Part shown: one piece after another, positions 1 through 6,643 of the stretch
How the letters are laid out: each line of letters opens with the position of its first letter
Position numbering within the stretch: position 1 is the stretch's first letter
Source: an uncultured Spartobacteria bacterium
Lineage (GTDB): Bacteria > Verrucomicrobiota > Verrucomicrobiia > Chthoniobacterales > Terrimicrobiaceae
Reading direction: 5' to 3'
Length of the DNA stretch: 6,867 bases
NCBI GenBank assembly: GCA_903915315.1
Contig: CAIWSO010000342.1
Location: 1 to 6,867, forward strand
Position numbers and translations under genes: made by a program
The notes under the pieces: generated by a model
Database searches by the model: none
What the model was told of the DNA's origin: nothing
The model's input: only the letters and a program-made list of their open reading frames with translations

Positions 1-1
1 A

Positions 2-223
2 GATACAACTCAACTTGCTTTGGGTTATGGTGATAGGAATGACAATGCGGACACCGCCACCAAGGACTTCTCCGCAACCTATGTGCTTGAAGCCGGGCAT
101 TCTTTCCAAATCAATGGTTGGTGGTGGGCACGTCCTTTTGTTGAATACATTCGCAATCCCCAAGGCGATTGTTCTGTCAAGGACGCCACCGTATTCGGCT
201 TCTCGACAGGCATGACCTTCTAA
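2..223 (+). CDS. Outer-membrane porin, C-terminal fragment (OprB-like)
   Basis: This is the last 73 codons of a gene that begins upstream of the window; the frame is open from base 2 and ends in TAA at 221-223. The protein shows alternating polar and hydrophobic residues typical of beta strands, aromatic girdle residues (the GWWWARPFVEY segment), a short NPQG turn, and a final strand ending in GFSTGMTF. A C-terminal phenylalanine is the usual recognition signal for outer-membrane barrel assembly. The pattern of a penultimate strand with a P-x-x-Y-I-x-N-P-x-G turn, followed by a last strand ending in TF, resembles the carbohydrate-selective OprB porins as I remember them. The specific family and substrate are inference, because only the end is visible. 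A terminator follows directly, so the gene is probably not cotranscribed with the pst genes. Another 16-18-strand porin, including a phosphate-selective one, is possible. Confidence 0.72.
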   Translation, partial: DTTQLALGYGDRNDNADTATKDFSATYVLEAGHSFQINGWWWARPFVEYIRNPQGDCSVKDATVFGFSTGMTF

Positions 224-239
224 GATAAAACTCAAATCT

Positions 240-290
240 GCCGCGCCTCTGAGGTCGAAAGACTGCATGGGGCGCGGCTTTTTTGTTTTT
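240..290 (+). terminator. Rho-independent terminator of the porin gene
   Basis: A perfect 8-base GC-only stem pairs GCCGCGCC (240-247) with GGCGCGGC (271-278). It is followed at once by a T-rich tract, TTTTTTGTTTTT (279-290). Inside the loop, GTC-GAAA-GAC (254-263) can form a small inner hairpin capped by a GNRA-type tetraloop. The stem begins 16 bases after the porin stop codon. Strong stem plus T-run on the + strand makes this a confident intrinsic terminator, separating the porin transcript from the pst operon. Confidence 0.92.
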
Positions 291-750
291 AGGATTCGTC
301 AAAAACAGTGCAAGGCCTCCCATTGAGCACCTGGCCCTCATCGAACGATCGAGCAATGCGGAAGGGAAGCCCCTTAGATTCAGGCATCCTGACCTCACTC
401 GAAAAAGAAGGTCGATCTTAAGGAATATGACTGTTCCTGCTTCATATTTCTTCCCCTCCGTGTCTTTGTGTCGCCGTGAGAGACATCTTCGGCTCATTCC
501 TCATCTCAGGGGCTCTGCCCGCTAAAAAATCACAAATCTCTTCTTTACATGATTGCGACTCTCAATGGGAGGTCCTCAATCGGATTCGGCTTTAAAAAAT
601 ACGCGGCATGGAAGCGCTCGCCGCCTTGACCGCCATTGTGTATCCCTTGCCTACAATGTTGGCAGAGATTTAGGCGTAATCTTCCTGATCGCACTCCTAA
701 CCCAACTCGCTTTTGGAAGACAAAAAAGCCTTCCAACCCATTGCTCTCGA
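291..750. other. Intergenic region without a convincing gene
   Basis: About 460 bases lie between the porin terminator and the pst promoter. Open frames exist on both strands (for example 283-525 +, 177-497 - and 545-736 -), but their translations are rich in Arg, Ser and Pro, lack recognisable domains and start signals, and overlap the terminator or each other. Two very short ATG frames (550-630, 26 codons; 608-673, 21 codons) have no ribosome binding site or known product. The in-frame extension upstream of pstS (553-825) is noncoding in character, since the signal peptide of PstS begins at 826. The region holds one periodic element (452-483) and a modest inverted repeat (713-719 with 730-736). 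I see no tRNA or known riboswitch. Confidence 0.6.
452..483. repeat. 8-base-period GTGTC-rich intergenic element
   Basis: The core reads as three consecutive octamers, CGTGTCTT, TGTGTCGC and CGTGAGAG, preceded by a CCCCTC pyrimidine stretch. It resembles the CTCCGTGTCTC(T)GTG-type sequence that, from memory, recurs in noncoding DNA of many planctomycete, verrucomicrobial and acidobacterial genomes and yields spurious ORFs with His-Lys-Asp-Thr-Glu-like text on the other strand; the reverse frame here does read HKDTEG. Only one copy is visible, so its repetitive nature in this genome is inference. Confidence 0.4.
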
Positions 751-768
751 GTGTTACGATCTTGTAAC
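751..768 (+). promoter_or_regulatory. Candidate Pho box (PhoB binding site) upstream of pstS
   Basis: Two half-sites, TGTTAC (752-757) and TGTAAC (763-768), lie in the same orientation 11 bases apart, which is the repeat spacing of the enterobacterial Pho box (CTGTCAT-N4-CTGTCAC). The most conserved TGT-x-A core is kept in both halves, while the flanking cytosines are not. The site ends 57 bases before the pstS start codon and is followed by a -10-like hexamer, as expected for PhoB promoters that lack a normal -35. The same bases also form a perfect 6-6-6 inverted repeat (TGTTAC-GATCTT-GTAACA, 752-769), so a different dimeric regulator cannot be excluded. Position before pstS favours PhoB. 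Confidence 0.6.
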
Positions 769-781
769 AATAAAGCCTTTC

Positions 782-787
782 TAAAAT
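782..787 (+). promoter_or_regulatory. Candidate -10 element of the pst promoter
   Basis: TAAAAT matches the sigma-70 -10 consensus TATAAT at five of six positions and lies 13 bases after the candidate Pho box. Transcription would then begin near 794, giving a leader of about 30 bases before pstS. No -35 hexamer sits at a normal distance, which is typical for PhoB-activated promoters. The spacing is slightly longer than in E. coli examples, so this is tentative. Confidence 0.4.
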
Positions 788-825
788 CCCCGATTCTTAA
801 TTGTTATTGGGGCGCCGTTTTCCAC

Positions 826-1794
826 ATGAAAATAACAACAACCATACTCACTACACTCAGTATCATAGCATCCACGGCCTTTGCCGAGCAGGTCGCGGTA
901 GATCCCTCGCTGGAATCCTACAGCCCAACAAGCGGGATTAGCGGAAACATCAACTCGATCGGTTCCGATACGCTTAATAACGCCATGACCCTTTGGGCGG
1001 AAGGTTTCAAAAAGGCCTACCCGAATGTCAATGTTCAGATTGAAGGCAAAGGATCTTCAACGGCACCACCAGCTCTCATTGAAGGTACGTCCCAACTGGG
1101 GCCGATGAGCCGCCCAATGAAAAGCACCGAGATCGACGAGTTTGAAAAAAAATTCGGATATAAGCCAACAGCGATTCCTGTCGCCATTGACGCGCTCGCT
1201 GTCTTCGTCAACAAAGACAATCCAGTCGTAGGTCTCACTATGAAACAAGTGGACGGGATGTTCTCCAGCACACGCAAGTCGGGGGCCAAGGATATCACCT
1301 CGTGGGGGCAAGCGGGACTGACAGGCGACTGGGCGAGCAAGCCCATCTCCTTGTATGGTCGCAACAGTGCCTCTGGAACATATGGTTTCTTCAAGGATGA
1401 GGCGATTTTCAAAGGCGACTACAAATCCACCGTCAAAGAGCAACCCGGTTCCTCTGGAGTTGTTCAAGGCGTCACCACGGATCTTGGTGCCGTCGGATAC
1501 TCTGGCATCGGCTATAAAACCTCGGGGGTGCGCGCCGTACCGCTAGGGAAAAAGGAAGGCAAATATGTGGAGGCAACGTATGAGAATTGCGTGACTGGCG
1601 ATTATCCGCTGGCCCGTTTTCTTTATGTTTACGTCAATAAAAAGCCAGGCAAAGCTCTGGATCCTCTTACGCTGGAGTTCCTAGAGTTTGTGTTGTCGAA
1701 GCAAGGTCAAGAGATTGTCATCAAAGATGGGTATTTTCCGTTGACCAAGGAAGCCCAGTCGGAAGCGCACTCGGCCATCAGTATCAGCAAATAA
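826..1794 (+). CDS. pstS: Periplasmic phosphate-binding protein PstS
   Basis: The 322-residue protein captures inorganic phosphate in the periplasm and hands it to the PstC-PstA channel. Residues 1-20 form a Sec signal peptide (MKI start, hydrophobic core, cleavage after AFA, mature protein from Glu21). There is no lipobox cysteine, so it should be soluble. Family motifs are in order: GSDTL (46-50), GSSTAPPAL (76-84), GPMSR (92-96), the GRNSASGTYGFF loop (178-189), VGYSGIGYK (223-231) and the PLARFLYVYVN segment (261-271). Serine and threonine in the GSDT, GSST and SASGT loops are the usual phosphate ligands. The ATG at 826 is chosen because it starts the signal peptide; the frame is open upstream but that stretch lacks protein character. 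No clear Shine-Dalgarno is present. The sequence is very like the pseudomonad-type PstS as I recall it. It follows the Pho-box-like site and heads the operon. Confidence 0.96.
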   Translation: MKITTTILTTLSIIASTAFAEQVAVDPSLESYSPTSGISGNINSIGSDTLNNAMTLWAEGFKKAYPNVNVQIEGKGSSTAPPALIEGTSQLGPMSRPMKSTEIDEFEKKFGYKPTAIPVAIDALAVFVNKDNPVVGLTMKQVDGMFSSTRKSGAKDITSWGQAGLTGDWASKPISLYGRNSASGTYGFFKDEAIFKGDYKSTVKEQPGSSGVVQGVTTDLGAVGYSGIGYKTSGVRAVPLGKKEGKYVEATYENCVTGDYPLARFLYVYVNKKPGKALDPLTLEFLEFVLSKQGQEIVIKDGYFPLTKEAQSEAHSAISISK

Positions 1795-1815
1795 CTCGAA
1801 CTCATTGTCAGTAAT

Positions 1816-1843
1816 AGACGGCGGCTTTGAATGGCCGCCGTCT
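1816..1843 (+). promoter_or_regulatory. Intercistronic hairpin between pstS and pstC
   Basis: AGACGGCGGC (1816-1825) pairs perfectly with GCCGCCGTCT (1834-1843) around an 8-base loop. It starts 21 bases after the pstS stop and ends 16 bases before the pstC ATG. No long T-run follows (TCATTTG), so full termination is unlikely. A partial attenuator, or a 3' stabiliser of a processed pstS mRNA, fits the usual need for much more binding protein than permease. The function is inferred; the structure is directly visible. Confidence 0.7.
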
Positions 1844-1859
1844 TCATTTGAATCACAAG

Positions 1860-4142
1860 ATGTCTAAACCACTCCCTGCACACGCCACAGATCGAAACCG
1901 GTTTATCACATCGCGCGCCACGCTTCTCGTGGATCGCATGATGAACCTGTTTATCAAATCGGGCGGAGTTCTTGTGATTACGGCAGTTTTGGGGATTTTC
2001 TTTTTTATTCTTTTTCAGATTTGGCCGCTTTTCATGCCGGCGCAGGTGAGCGAGTTGAAGACGGTCTCTCTTCCGAATCATTCCTTTTCCCTTCTTGGAG
2101 TTGACGAGTGGGGAGCAAGGCCATTTCTTGTTGAGCCGGATGGGCGAATGCTGACTGTCGACTACGAGACAGGTGCTGTTGCGGAGGTCCCCATCGATTT
2201 CGGAGAGCCACTTGAAATCGTCTCTGCCGTGCTCAATAAAAGGGAGCAAAAGATCATTGTCGGCACTGCCGATGGAAGATTTGCGATTGTTGCTCCTGGT
2301 TACGAATCCGAGGAATCCGACGGACGTCAAGTCGTGAGCATTAATCCTTCCGCAGAGAAAGTCACGCCCATCGGTCTTCCCGGCGTGCCTATTCTTGACA
2401 TTGCCTACGGTGATTCTGGTTCGAACAAGTTGGTTGTGGCGCTCCAAGACAATGGGAATCATCGTCAAGTATCGGCTGCGATTTTCCAGCGTAAGCGATC
2501 CCTCATGGGCCAAGGAAAAGAGGAAGCGGTCGGGGTTTTTGACCTGACTTCTTTGATTCCCGGCCGCGCAACGAAAGTGCTTGTTCCTGGAACCGGTGAT
2601 TCTGTGATCGTTGTCACCGAGGATGGCAAGGTGAGCTATCTCTTGCTCGAGGACGAAGAGTTCAAGCTCATACAGACCTTTGCTCCTTTTGAGGACATTC
2701 CGGGGGCCCACATTCAGGCAGCCACATTTATTTTTGGAGACGTCTCGATCTGCTTTGCAAGCGACTCGGGAGCCAATCGGGTTTTCAGCCTCTATTATCC
2801 TAAGGGGGGAGCTGAGCGTTTCTTTGGAAAGACTCATGATTTCCCAAGTTTGGGAACGAAGCCGTCCTTTCTTATTTCCACCCTTCGCAACAAGGCCTTT
2901 TTGATCGGCGGTGGGTCGGAACTCTCCCTCCGTTACTCGACAACGGAATCGATACGTTGGGAGGGAAAAATGCCCTACAATGTCGTGAATGCGGCCATCA
3001 GTGGCAAATACCATCGCCTTGTTGTGCTGGATAGCGCCAACAAGCTTCACTTTTTTCAAATCGCTGATCCGCATGCCGATTCGTCTTGGAAGGCGCTCTT
3101 CAGTAAAATCTGGTATGAAGGGGCACCGGAGCCCAAATGGGAGTGGCAGAGCACCGGGGGTAGCGATGATTTCGAACCCAAGTACTCGCTGGTTCCGCTG
3201 ATTTTTGGAACTTTCAAGGGTACTGTTTACGCCATGCTTTTTGCGCTCCCCATCGCTCTACTCGCGGCGCTCTACACTTCGCAGTTTCTGGATCCGCGAT
3301 TTCGCTCCATTGTGAAACCAACCATGGAAATCATGGCGTCTTTGCCGTCGGTAGTCCTCGGCTTTCTGGGGGCCATTTATATCGCTCCGATCATCGAAAA
3401 AGAGATTCCTTCCTTTATTCTTTTGGCGGTCGGTCTCCCGCTCATTGCCGCGATCACAGGTTTTTTCTGGAGTCGATTGCCTATTCGGTATCGGAAGCTC
3501 ATCCATCCAGGGTGGGAGTGGATTGTTTTTGTGCCTCTCCTGCTAGTTAGCGCATGGATTTTCTTTCAACTGGGTTCGGTGGTCGAATCCATCGCCTTTG
3601 TTGTTACCGATCCTGCCACTGGCCAGAAAACGGCCGACTTCGGAGCATGGTGGACGGCCACGACAGGGAATAGCTTTGACCAACGAAACTCGGTGGTCGT
3701 CGGATTTATGATGGGCTTTGCGATCATTCCCATCATTTTCACGATTGCCGATGACGCGCTCTCCAACATCCCGGCCCAACTCATAACGGCGTCGATGGCC
3801 TGCGGAGCCAGTCGTTGGCAAACCGCAGTGAGAGTCGTTCTCCCCACAGCCTCACCTGGCATTTTTTCAGCCATCATGATTGGTCTTGGCCGCGCGGTCG
3901 GCGAAACGATGATTGTTGTCATGGCCACGGGGAATACCCCTATTACGGAATGGAATATTTTTTCGGGTATGCGAACGCTTTCCGCCAATATTGCGGTTGA
4001 GCTTCCGGAGGCCCCCCACCACAGCACACTCTACCGTACACTCTTTCTTGGCGCGTTGGTTCTTTTTGTTTTCACTTTTGTGTTTAACACATTTGCCGAG
4101 ATCCTTCGCCATCGCCTAAGGGAAAGATTTAAGACCATATAA
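1860..4142 (+). CDS. pstC: Phosphate ABC transporter permease PstC, long form with periplasmic propeller-like domain
   Basis: One of the two membrane subunits forming the phosphate channel; 760 residues against about 320 in E. coli. TM1 is at about 35-56. Residues about 60-443 form a hydrophilic, beta-rich periplasmic region with seven repeated strand units. The permease core follows: helices near 446-473 and 493-512 (with the PstC motif MASLPSVVLGFL, 492-503), 518-535, 553-571, 612-630, 667-688 and 725-746. The cytoplasmic EAA loop (about 631-665, ACGASRW and VVLPTASPGI) contacts PstB. That makes eight helices, two more than the E. coli protein, with positive residues on the predicted cytoplasmic side (RLPIRYRK, RHRLRERFK). 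The start is taken at ATG 1860; a TTG at 1827 lies inside the hairpin loop and is unlikely, while ATG 1938 is a less likely later start. Long PstC proteins occur in pseudomonads, so the architecture is uncommon but not unique. Confidence 0.93.
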   Translation: MSKPLPAHATDRNRFITSRATLLVDRMMNLFIKSGGVLVITAVLGIFFFILFQIWPLFMPAQVSELKTVSLPNHSFSLLGVDEWGARPFLVEPDGRMLTVDYETGAVAEVPIDFGEPLEIVSAVLNKREQKIIVGTADGRFAIVAPGYESEESDGRQVVSINPSAEKVTPIGLPGVPILDIAYGDSGSNKLVVALQDNGNHRQVSAAIFQRKRSLMGQGKEEAVGVFDLTSLIPGRATKVLVPGTGDSVIVVTEDGKVSYLLLEDEEFKLIQTFAPFEDIPGAHIQAATFIFGDVSICFASDSGANRVFSLYYPKGGAERFFGKTHDFPSLGTKPSFLISTLRNKAFLIGGGSELSLRYSTTESIRWEGKMPYNVVNAAISGKYHRLVVLDSANKLHFFQIADPHADSSWKALFSKIWYEGAPEPKWEWQSTGGSDDFEPKYSLVPLIFGTFKGTVYAMLFALPIALLAALYTSQFLDPRFRSIVKPTMEIMASLPSVVLGFLGAIYIAPIIEKEIPSFILLAVGLPLIAAITGFFWSRLPIRYRKLIHPGWEWIVFVPLLLVSAWIFFQLGSVVESIAFVVTDPATGQKTADFGAWWTATTGNSFDQRNSVVVGFMMGFAIIPIIFTIADDALSNIPAQLITASMACGASRWQTAVRVVLPTASPGIFSAIMIGLGRAVGETMIVVMATGNTPITEWNIFSGMRTLSANIAVELPEAPHHSTLYRTLFLGALVLFVFTFVFNTFAEILRHRLRERFKTI

Positions 4143-4145
4143 TCC

Positions 4146-5807
4146 ATGAGTGACGCTCGAAACGGGAATCTCGAATTCCAAAGAACATACGCCGCCAAGG
4201 GAGAGCCTTTTGTTTGGCTAACGGCGATGGGGTTGGCCGTGGGGTTGATCATGGTTGTTGGGCTTTTGGGTATCATTATCTCCAATGGATTGCCCGTCTT
4301 CTGGCCCAGTCGGGTTTTGGAATTCCAATTCAAGCCGGGCATATCGAACCCTGTTCCCCAAGGGGGTGAAAAAATCGTCGGCGAGCTTGTCCAAAAGCGG
4401 TTGAAGCGCATACCTGTTCTGAACGCACAGGGGATCAAGAAAGCCGATCAGACCGAGTTGCAGGTTTTCGTGGGTAACAAGGATACCTATGGTCTCAACT
4501 TCGCCTTTGCGAATCAGGGCGATATCGCCGCCGTCACTGAGCCAAAGGATATTTACCGCATTGAGAGGCTAGAATACGGTATCGCATTCGGGTATCCGAA
4601 ATCCGTAAAGTTGGCAAACGGACAGAGCGTGCTCTCCACCGATGCGACATTCTCGACGGTTCTCGCCCAACTTTGCGCCGAGTCAACCGCTCGTCGCCAC
4701 GAAATTGAGAATATCGAGAAGCATGAAATCGGTCAGATCAACAAACAGCTCAATGAACTGAGGATTAGTCAAAAGTTGGACTCCCAATCCTCGGAGAAAA
4801 TATCCGCCCTCGACGCCCAGTATCAAATGCTCGCGTCCCAGGCGAGTGAACTGCGGGCGACTCAATCTGCCTCCTCGCTGCAATACACAACCCCAACTGG
4901 CGTTGATCGCTCGCTTGCCATTGGTGAACTGGTTTCCTACACGCAGCCAAACCGGCTTAGCACATGGGAAAGAATAGTCCTCTTTGTGCGTAATTTTTTA
5001 AACTTTTTGTGGGAGAATCCTCGTGAAGCGAACACCGAGGGAGGAATCTTCCCCGCCATATTTGGCACTTTTGCGATGACCCTTCTCATGAGTGTCGCGG
5101 TGGTTCCCTTCGGAGTGATTGCCGCCATTTACTTAAGGGAATACGCCAAGCAGGGATTTTTTCTGCAATGCGTCCGAATTGCGGTCAATAACCTCGCGGG
5201 CGTGCCCTCGATTGTCTTCGGCGTTTTCGGGCTTGGTTTTTTTGTTTATTTCGTCGGAGGTTCGTTAGATCAACTTTTCTTCGGGAAATATCTGCCGACA
5301 CCGACGTTTGGGACGGGGGGAGTTTTTTGGGCGGCTTTGACTCTGGCTCTCATGACCGTTCCCGTCGTCATTGTGTCCACCGAGGAGGCCATGGCTGCTG
5401 TCCCACGAGGCATCCGCGAGGGTTCGCTTTCCTGCGGAGCCTCGAAGTGGCAGACCATTCAGCGCATTGTGCTCCCAGCATCGCTTCCCGGCATTCTCAC
5501 TGGGTTGGTGCTGGCCATGGCTAGGGGGGCAGGGGAAGTCGCCCCGCTCATGCTTGTCGGTGTCGTTAAGCTAGCTCCCAGCCTGCCGCTGGATGGGGAT
5601 TTTCCATTTGCCCATTTGGAACGCAAATTCATGCATCTGGGTTTCCACATCTATGATCTCGGGTTTCAGTCCCCCGACTCGGAGGCGGCCAAGCCAATGG
5701 TTTTTGCTACCGCGCTCTTGCTGATCCTTCTCGTCATCACCCTGAATTTAGCTGCTATTCTTACTCGTGAAAAACTTAGAAAAAAATATGCCGGCGGTGC
5801 TTTCTGA
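4146..5807 (+). CDS. pstA: Phosphate ABC transporter permease PstA, long form
   Basis: The second channel subunit, partnering PstC and PstB; 553 residues against about 296 in E. coli. TM1 is at about 25-48 and is followed by a periplasmic insert of about 250 residues (50-300). Within it, residues about 179-240 are charged and heptad-like (Glu, Gln, Leu, Ile, Lys rich) and likely form a coiled coil. The core then has helices near 301-330, 345-370 (with AGVPSIVFGVFGLG, 351-364), 390-412, 447-470 and 517-538, six in all with TM1. The EAA loop is textbook: STEEAMAAVPRGIREGSLS, CGASKWQTI, IVLPASLPGI (411-450), followed by GAGEVAPLM. The C-terminus REKLRKKY is predicted cytoplasmic. ATG 4146 is 3 bases after the pstC stop, so translational coupling is likely. 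No Shine-Dalgarno is visible. The N-terminal insert matches an uncharacterised domain known in long PstA proteins. Confidence 0.95.
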   Translation: MSDARNGNLEFQRTYAAKGEPFVWLTAMGLAVGLIMVVGLLGIIISNGLPVFWPSRVLEFQFKPGISNPVPQGGEKIVGELVQKRLKRIPVLNAQGIKKADQTELQVFVGNKDTYGLNFAFANQGDIAAVTEPKDIYRIERLEYGIAFGYPKSVKLANGQSVLSTDATFSTVLAQLCAESTARRHEIENIEKHEIGQINKQLNELRISQKLDSQSSEKISALDAQYQMLASQASELRATQSASSLQYTTPTGVDRSLAIGELVSYTQPNRLSTWERIVLFVRNFLNFLWENPREANTEGGIFPAIFGTFAMTLLMSVAVVPFGVIAAIYLREYAKQGFFLQCVRIAVNNLAGVPSIVFGVFGLGFFVYFVGGSLDQLFFGKYLPTPTFGTGGVFWAALTLALMTVPVVIVSTEEAMAAVPRGIREGSLSCGASKWQTIQRIVLPASLPGILTGLVLAMARGAGEVAPLMLVGVVKLAPSLPLDGDFPFAHLERKFMHLGFHIYDLGFQSPDSEAAKPMVFATALLLILLVITLNLAAILTREKLRKKYAGGAF

Positions 5808-6612
5808 GCCCGTCAGGTCCCATTTTCCAACCACTGTGAATACCTCAACCGCCGGTCGCCCCGACTTTATATCCATACAAAACTTCAGTTTTTTCTATGG
5901 GGCCAAACAAGCGCTCTTTGATATCAGTATGGATATTCCGGAGCGCCAAGTGACGGCCTTCATTGGACCATCGGGATGCGGAAAGTCGACCCTGCTTCGC
6001 AACCTGAATCGCATGAATGAGCTCATTGATGGCATTAGCCATACGGGGGACATCATTATTCATGGTCATAGCATTTATGATCCGCTCATCGAGGTGATCT
6101 CCCTTCGCAAGCGGGTGGGAATGGTTTTCCAGAAGTCGAATCCCTTTCCTAAAACCATTTATGAGAATGTGGTCTACCCCTTGCGCGTAGCCGGTCAAAA
6201 TGCAAAAAGTGTTTTGGATGAAACGGTCGAGCGCAGCCTCAAGGGGGCCGCGCTGTGGGATGAGGTGAAAGACCGACTCCATGAAAGCGCGCTCAGTCTT
6301 TCGGGTGGACAGATGCAACGCCTCTGTATCGCCCGGGCCATCGCCAATAGACCGGAAATCCTTCTTATGGATGAGCCCTGCTCCGCCTTGGATCCAGTTG
6401 CAACGGTCAAAGTCGAGGAACTCATTCAGGAACTGAAGTCCGAGTTCACTATTGTGATCGTGACCCACAATATGCAGCAGGCGACACGTTGTTCGGACAA
6501 AACGGCTTTTTTCTACTTGGGGCGACTTGTTGAATTTGCCGACACGCAGAAAATCTTCGCCAATCCTTCTTGCAAGCAAACGGAAGACTACATCACTGGC
6601 CGATTCGGTTGA
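5788..6612 (+). CDS. pstB: Phosphate ABC transporter ATPase PstB
   Basis: The cytoplasmic ATPase that powers phosphate import through PstC-PstA. All nucleotide-binding motifs are intact in the 274-residue protein: Walker A GPSGCGKST (60-68), Q-loop at Gln115 in VFQKSNPFP, ABC signature LSGGQMQR (171-178), Walker B ILLMDEP (191-197), D-loop SALD (199-202) and switch histidine in VTHNM (225-229). NLNRMN (72-77) and the SNPFP segment are characteristic of PstB rather than other ABC ATPases. The chosen ATG overlaps the end of pstA by 20 bases. An in-frame GTG at 5767 would add seven residues and a 41-base overlap; neither start has a Shine-Dalgarno, so the start is uncertain. The first 25 or so residues before the ABC fold are a low-complexity extension. 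The overlap implies tight coupling of ATPase to permease synthesis. Confidence 0.96.
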   Translation: MPAVLSEPVRSHFPTTVNTSTAGRPDFISIQNFSFFYGAKQALFDISMDIPERQVTAFIGPSGCGKSTLLRNLNRMNELIDGISHTGDIIIHGHSIYDPLIEVISLRKRVGMVFQKSNPFPKTIYENVVYPLRVAGQNAKSVLDETVERSLKGAALWDEVKDRLHESALSLSGGQMQRLCIARAIANRPEILLMDEPCSALDPVATVKVEELIQELKSEFTIVIVTHNMQQATRCSDKTAFFYLGRLVEFADTQKIFANPSCKQTEDYITGRFG

Positions 6613-6643
6613 TGGGTTAAGATAAGTCTAGAAAAATTCACAC

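Noticed and set aside
505..523. Small GGGC-TCT-GCCC hairpin followed by TAAAAAAT
   Set aside because: A 4-base stem with A-run rather than T-run does not make a terminator on either strand.
626..657. Sigma-70 promoter TTGACC ... TACAAT
   Set aside because: The two hexamers are good individually but are 20 bases apart, too long for a normal sigma-70 spacer, and no gene starts suitably downstream apart from a 21-codon frame.
550..673. Two tiny ATG frames (26 and 21 codons) as possible leader peptides
   Set aside because: They have no ribosome binding site, recognisable product or attenuator structure downstream, and they lie upstream of the proposed transcription start.
713..736. Inverted repeat TTGGAAG / CTTCCAA with a 10-base A-rich loop
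   Set aside because: A 7-base stem of this kind is expected about once by chance in a spacer of this size, it has no T-run and it does not overlap the promoter elements. Kept only as a note.
553..825. Possible N-terminal extension of PstS by 91 residues in the same open frame
   Set aside because: The extension has no protein-like character and would bury a well-formed signal peptide that begins at Met 826. The Pho-box-like site and -10 also lie within it.
1707..3074. Long open frame on the minus strand (455 codons) opposite pstS/pstC
   Set aside because: It is antisense to the well-supported pstC frame and its translation shows no domain or composition typical of a protein. It is best explained as a shadow of the plus-strand codon bias.
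5845..6579. Minus-strand open frame of 244 codons opposite pstB
   Set aside because: It lies entirely antisense to the motif-complete PstB and has no recognisable features of its own.
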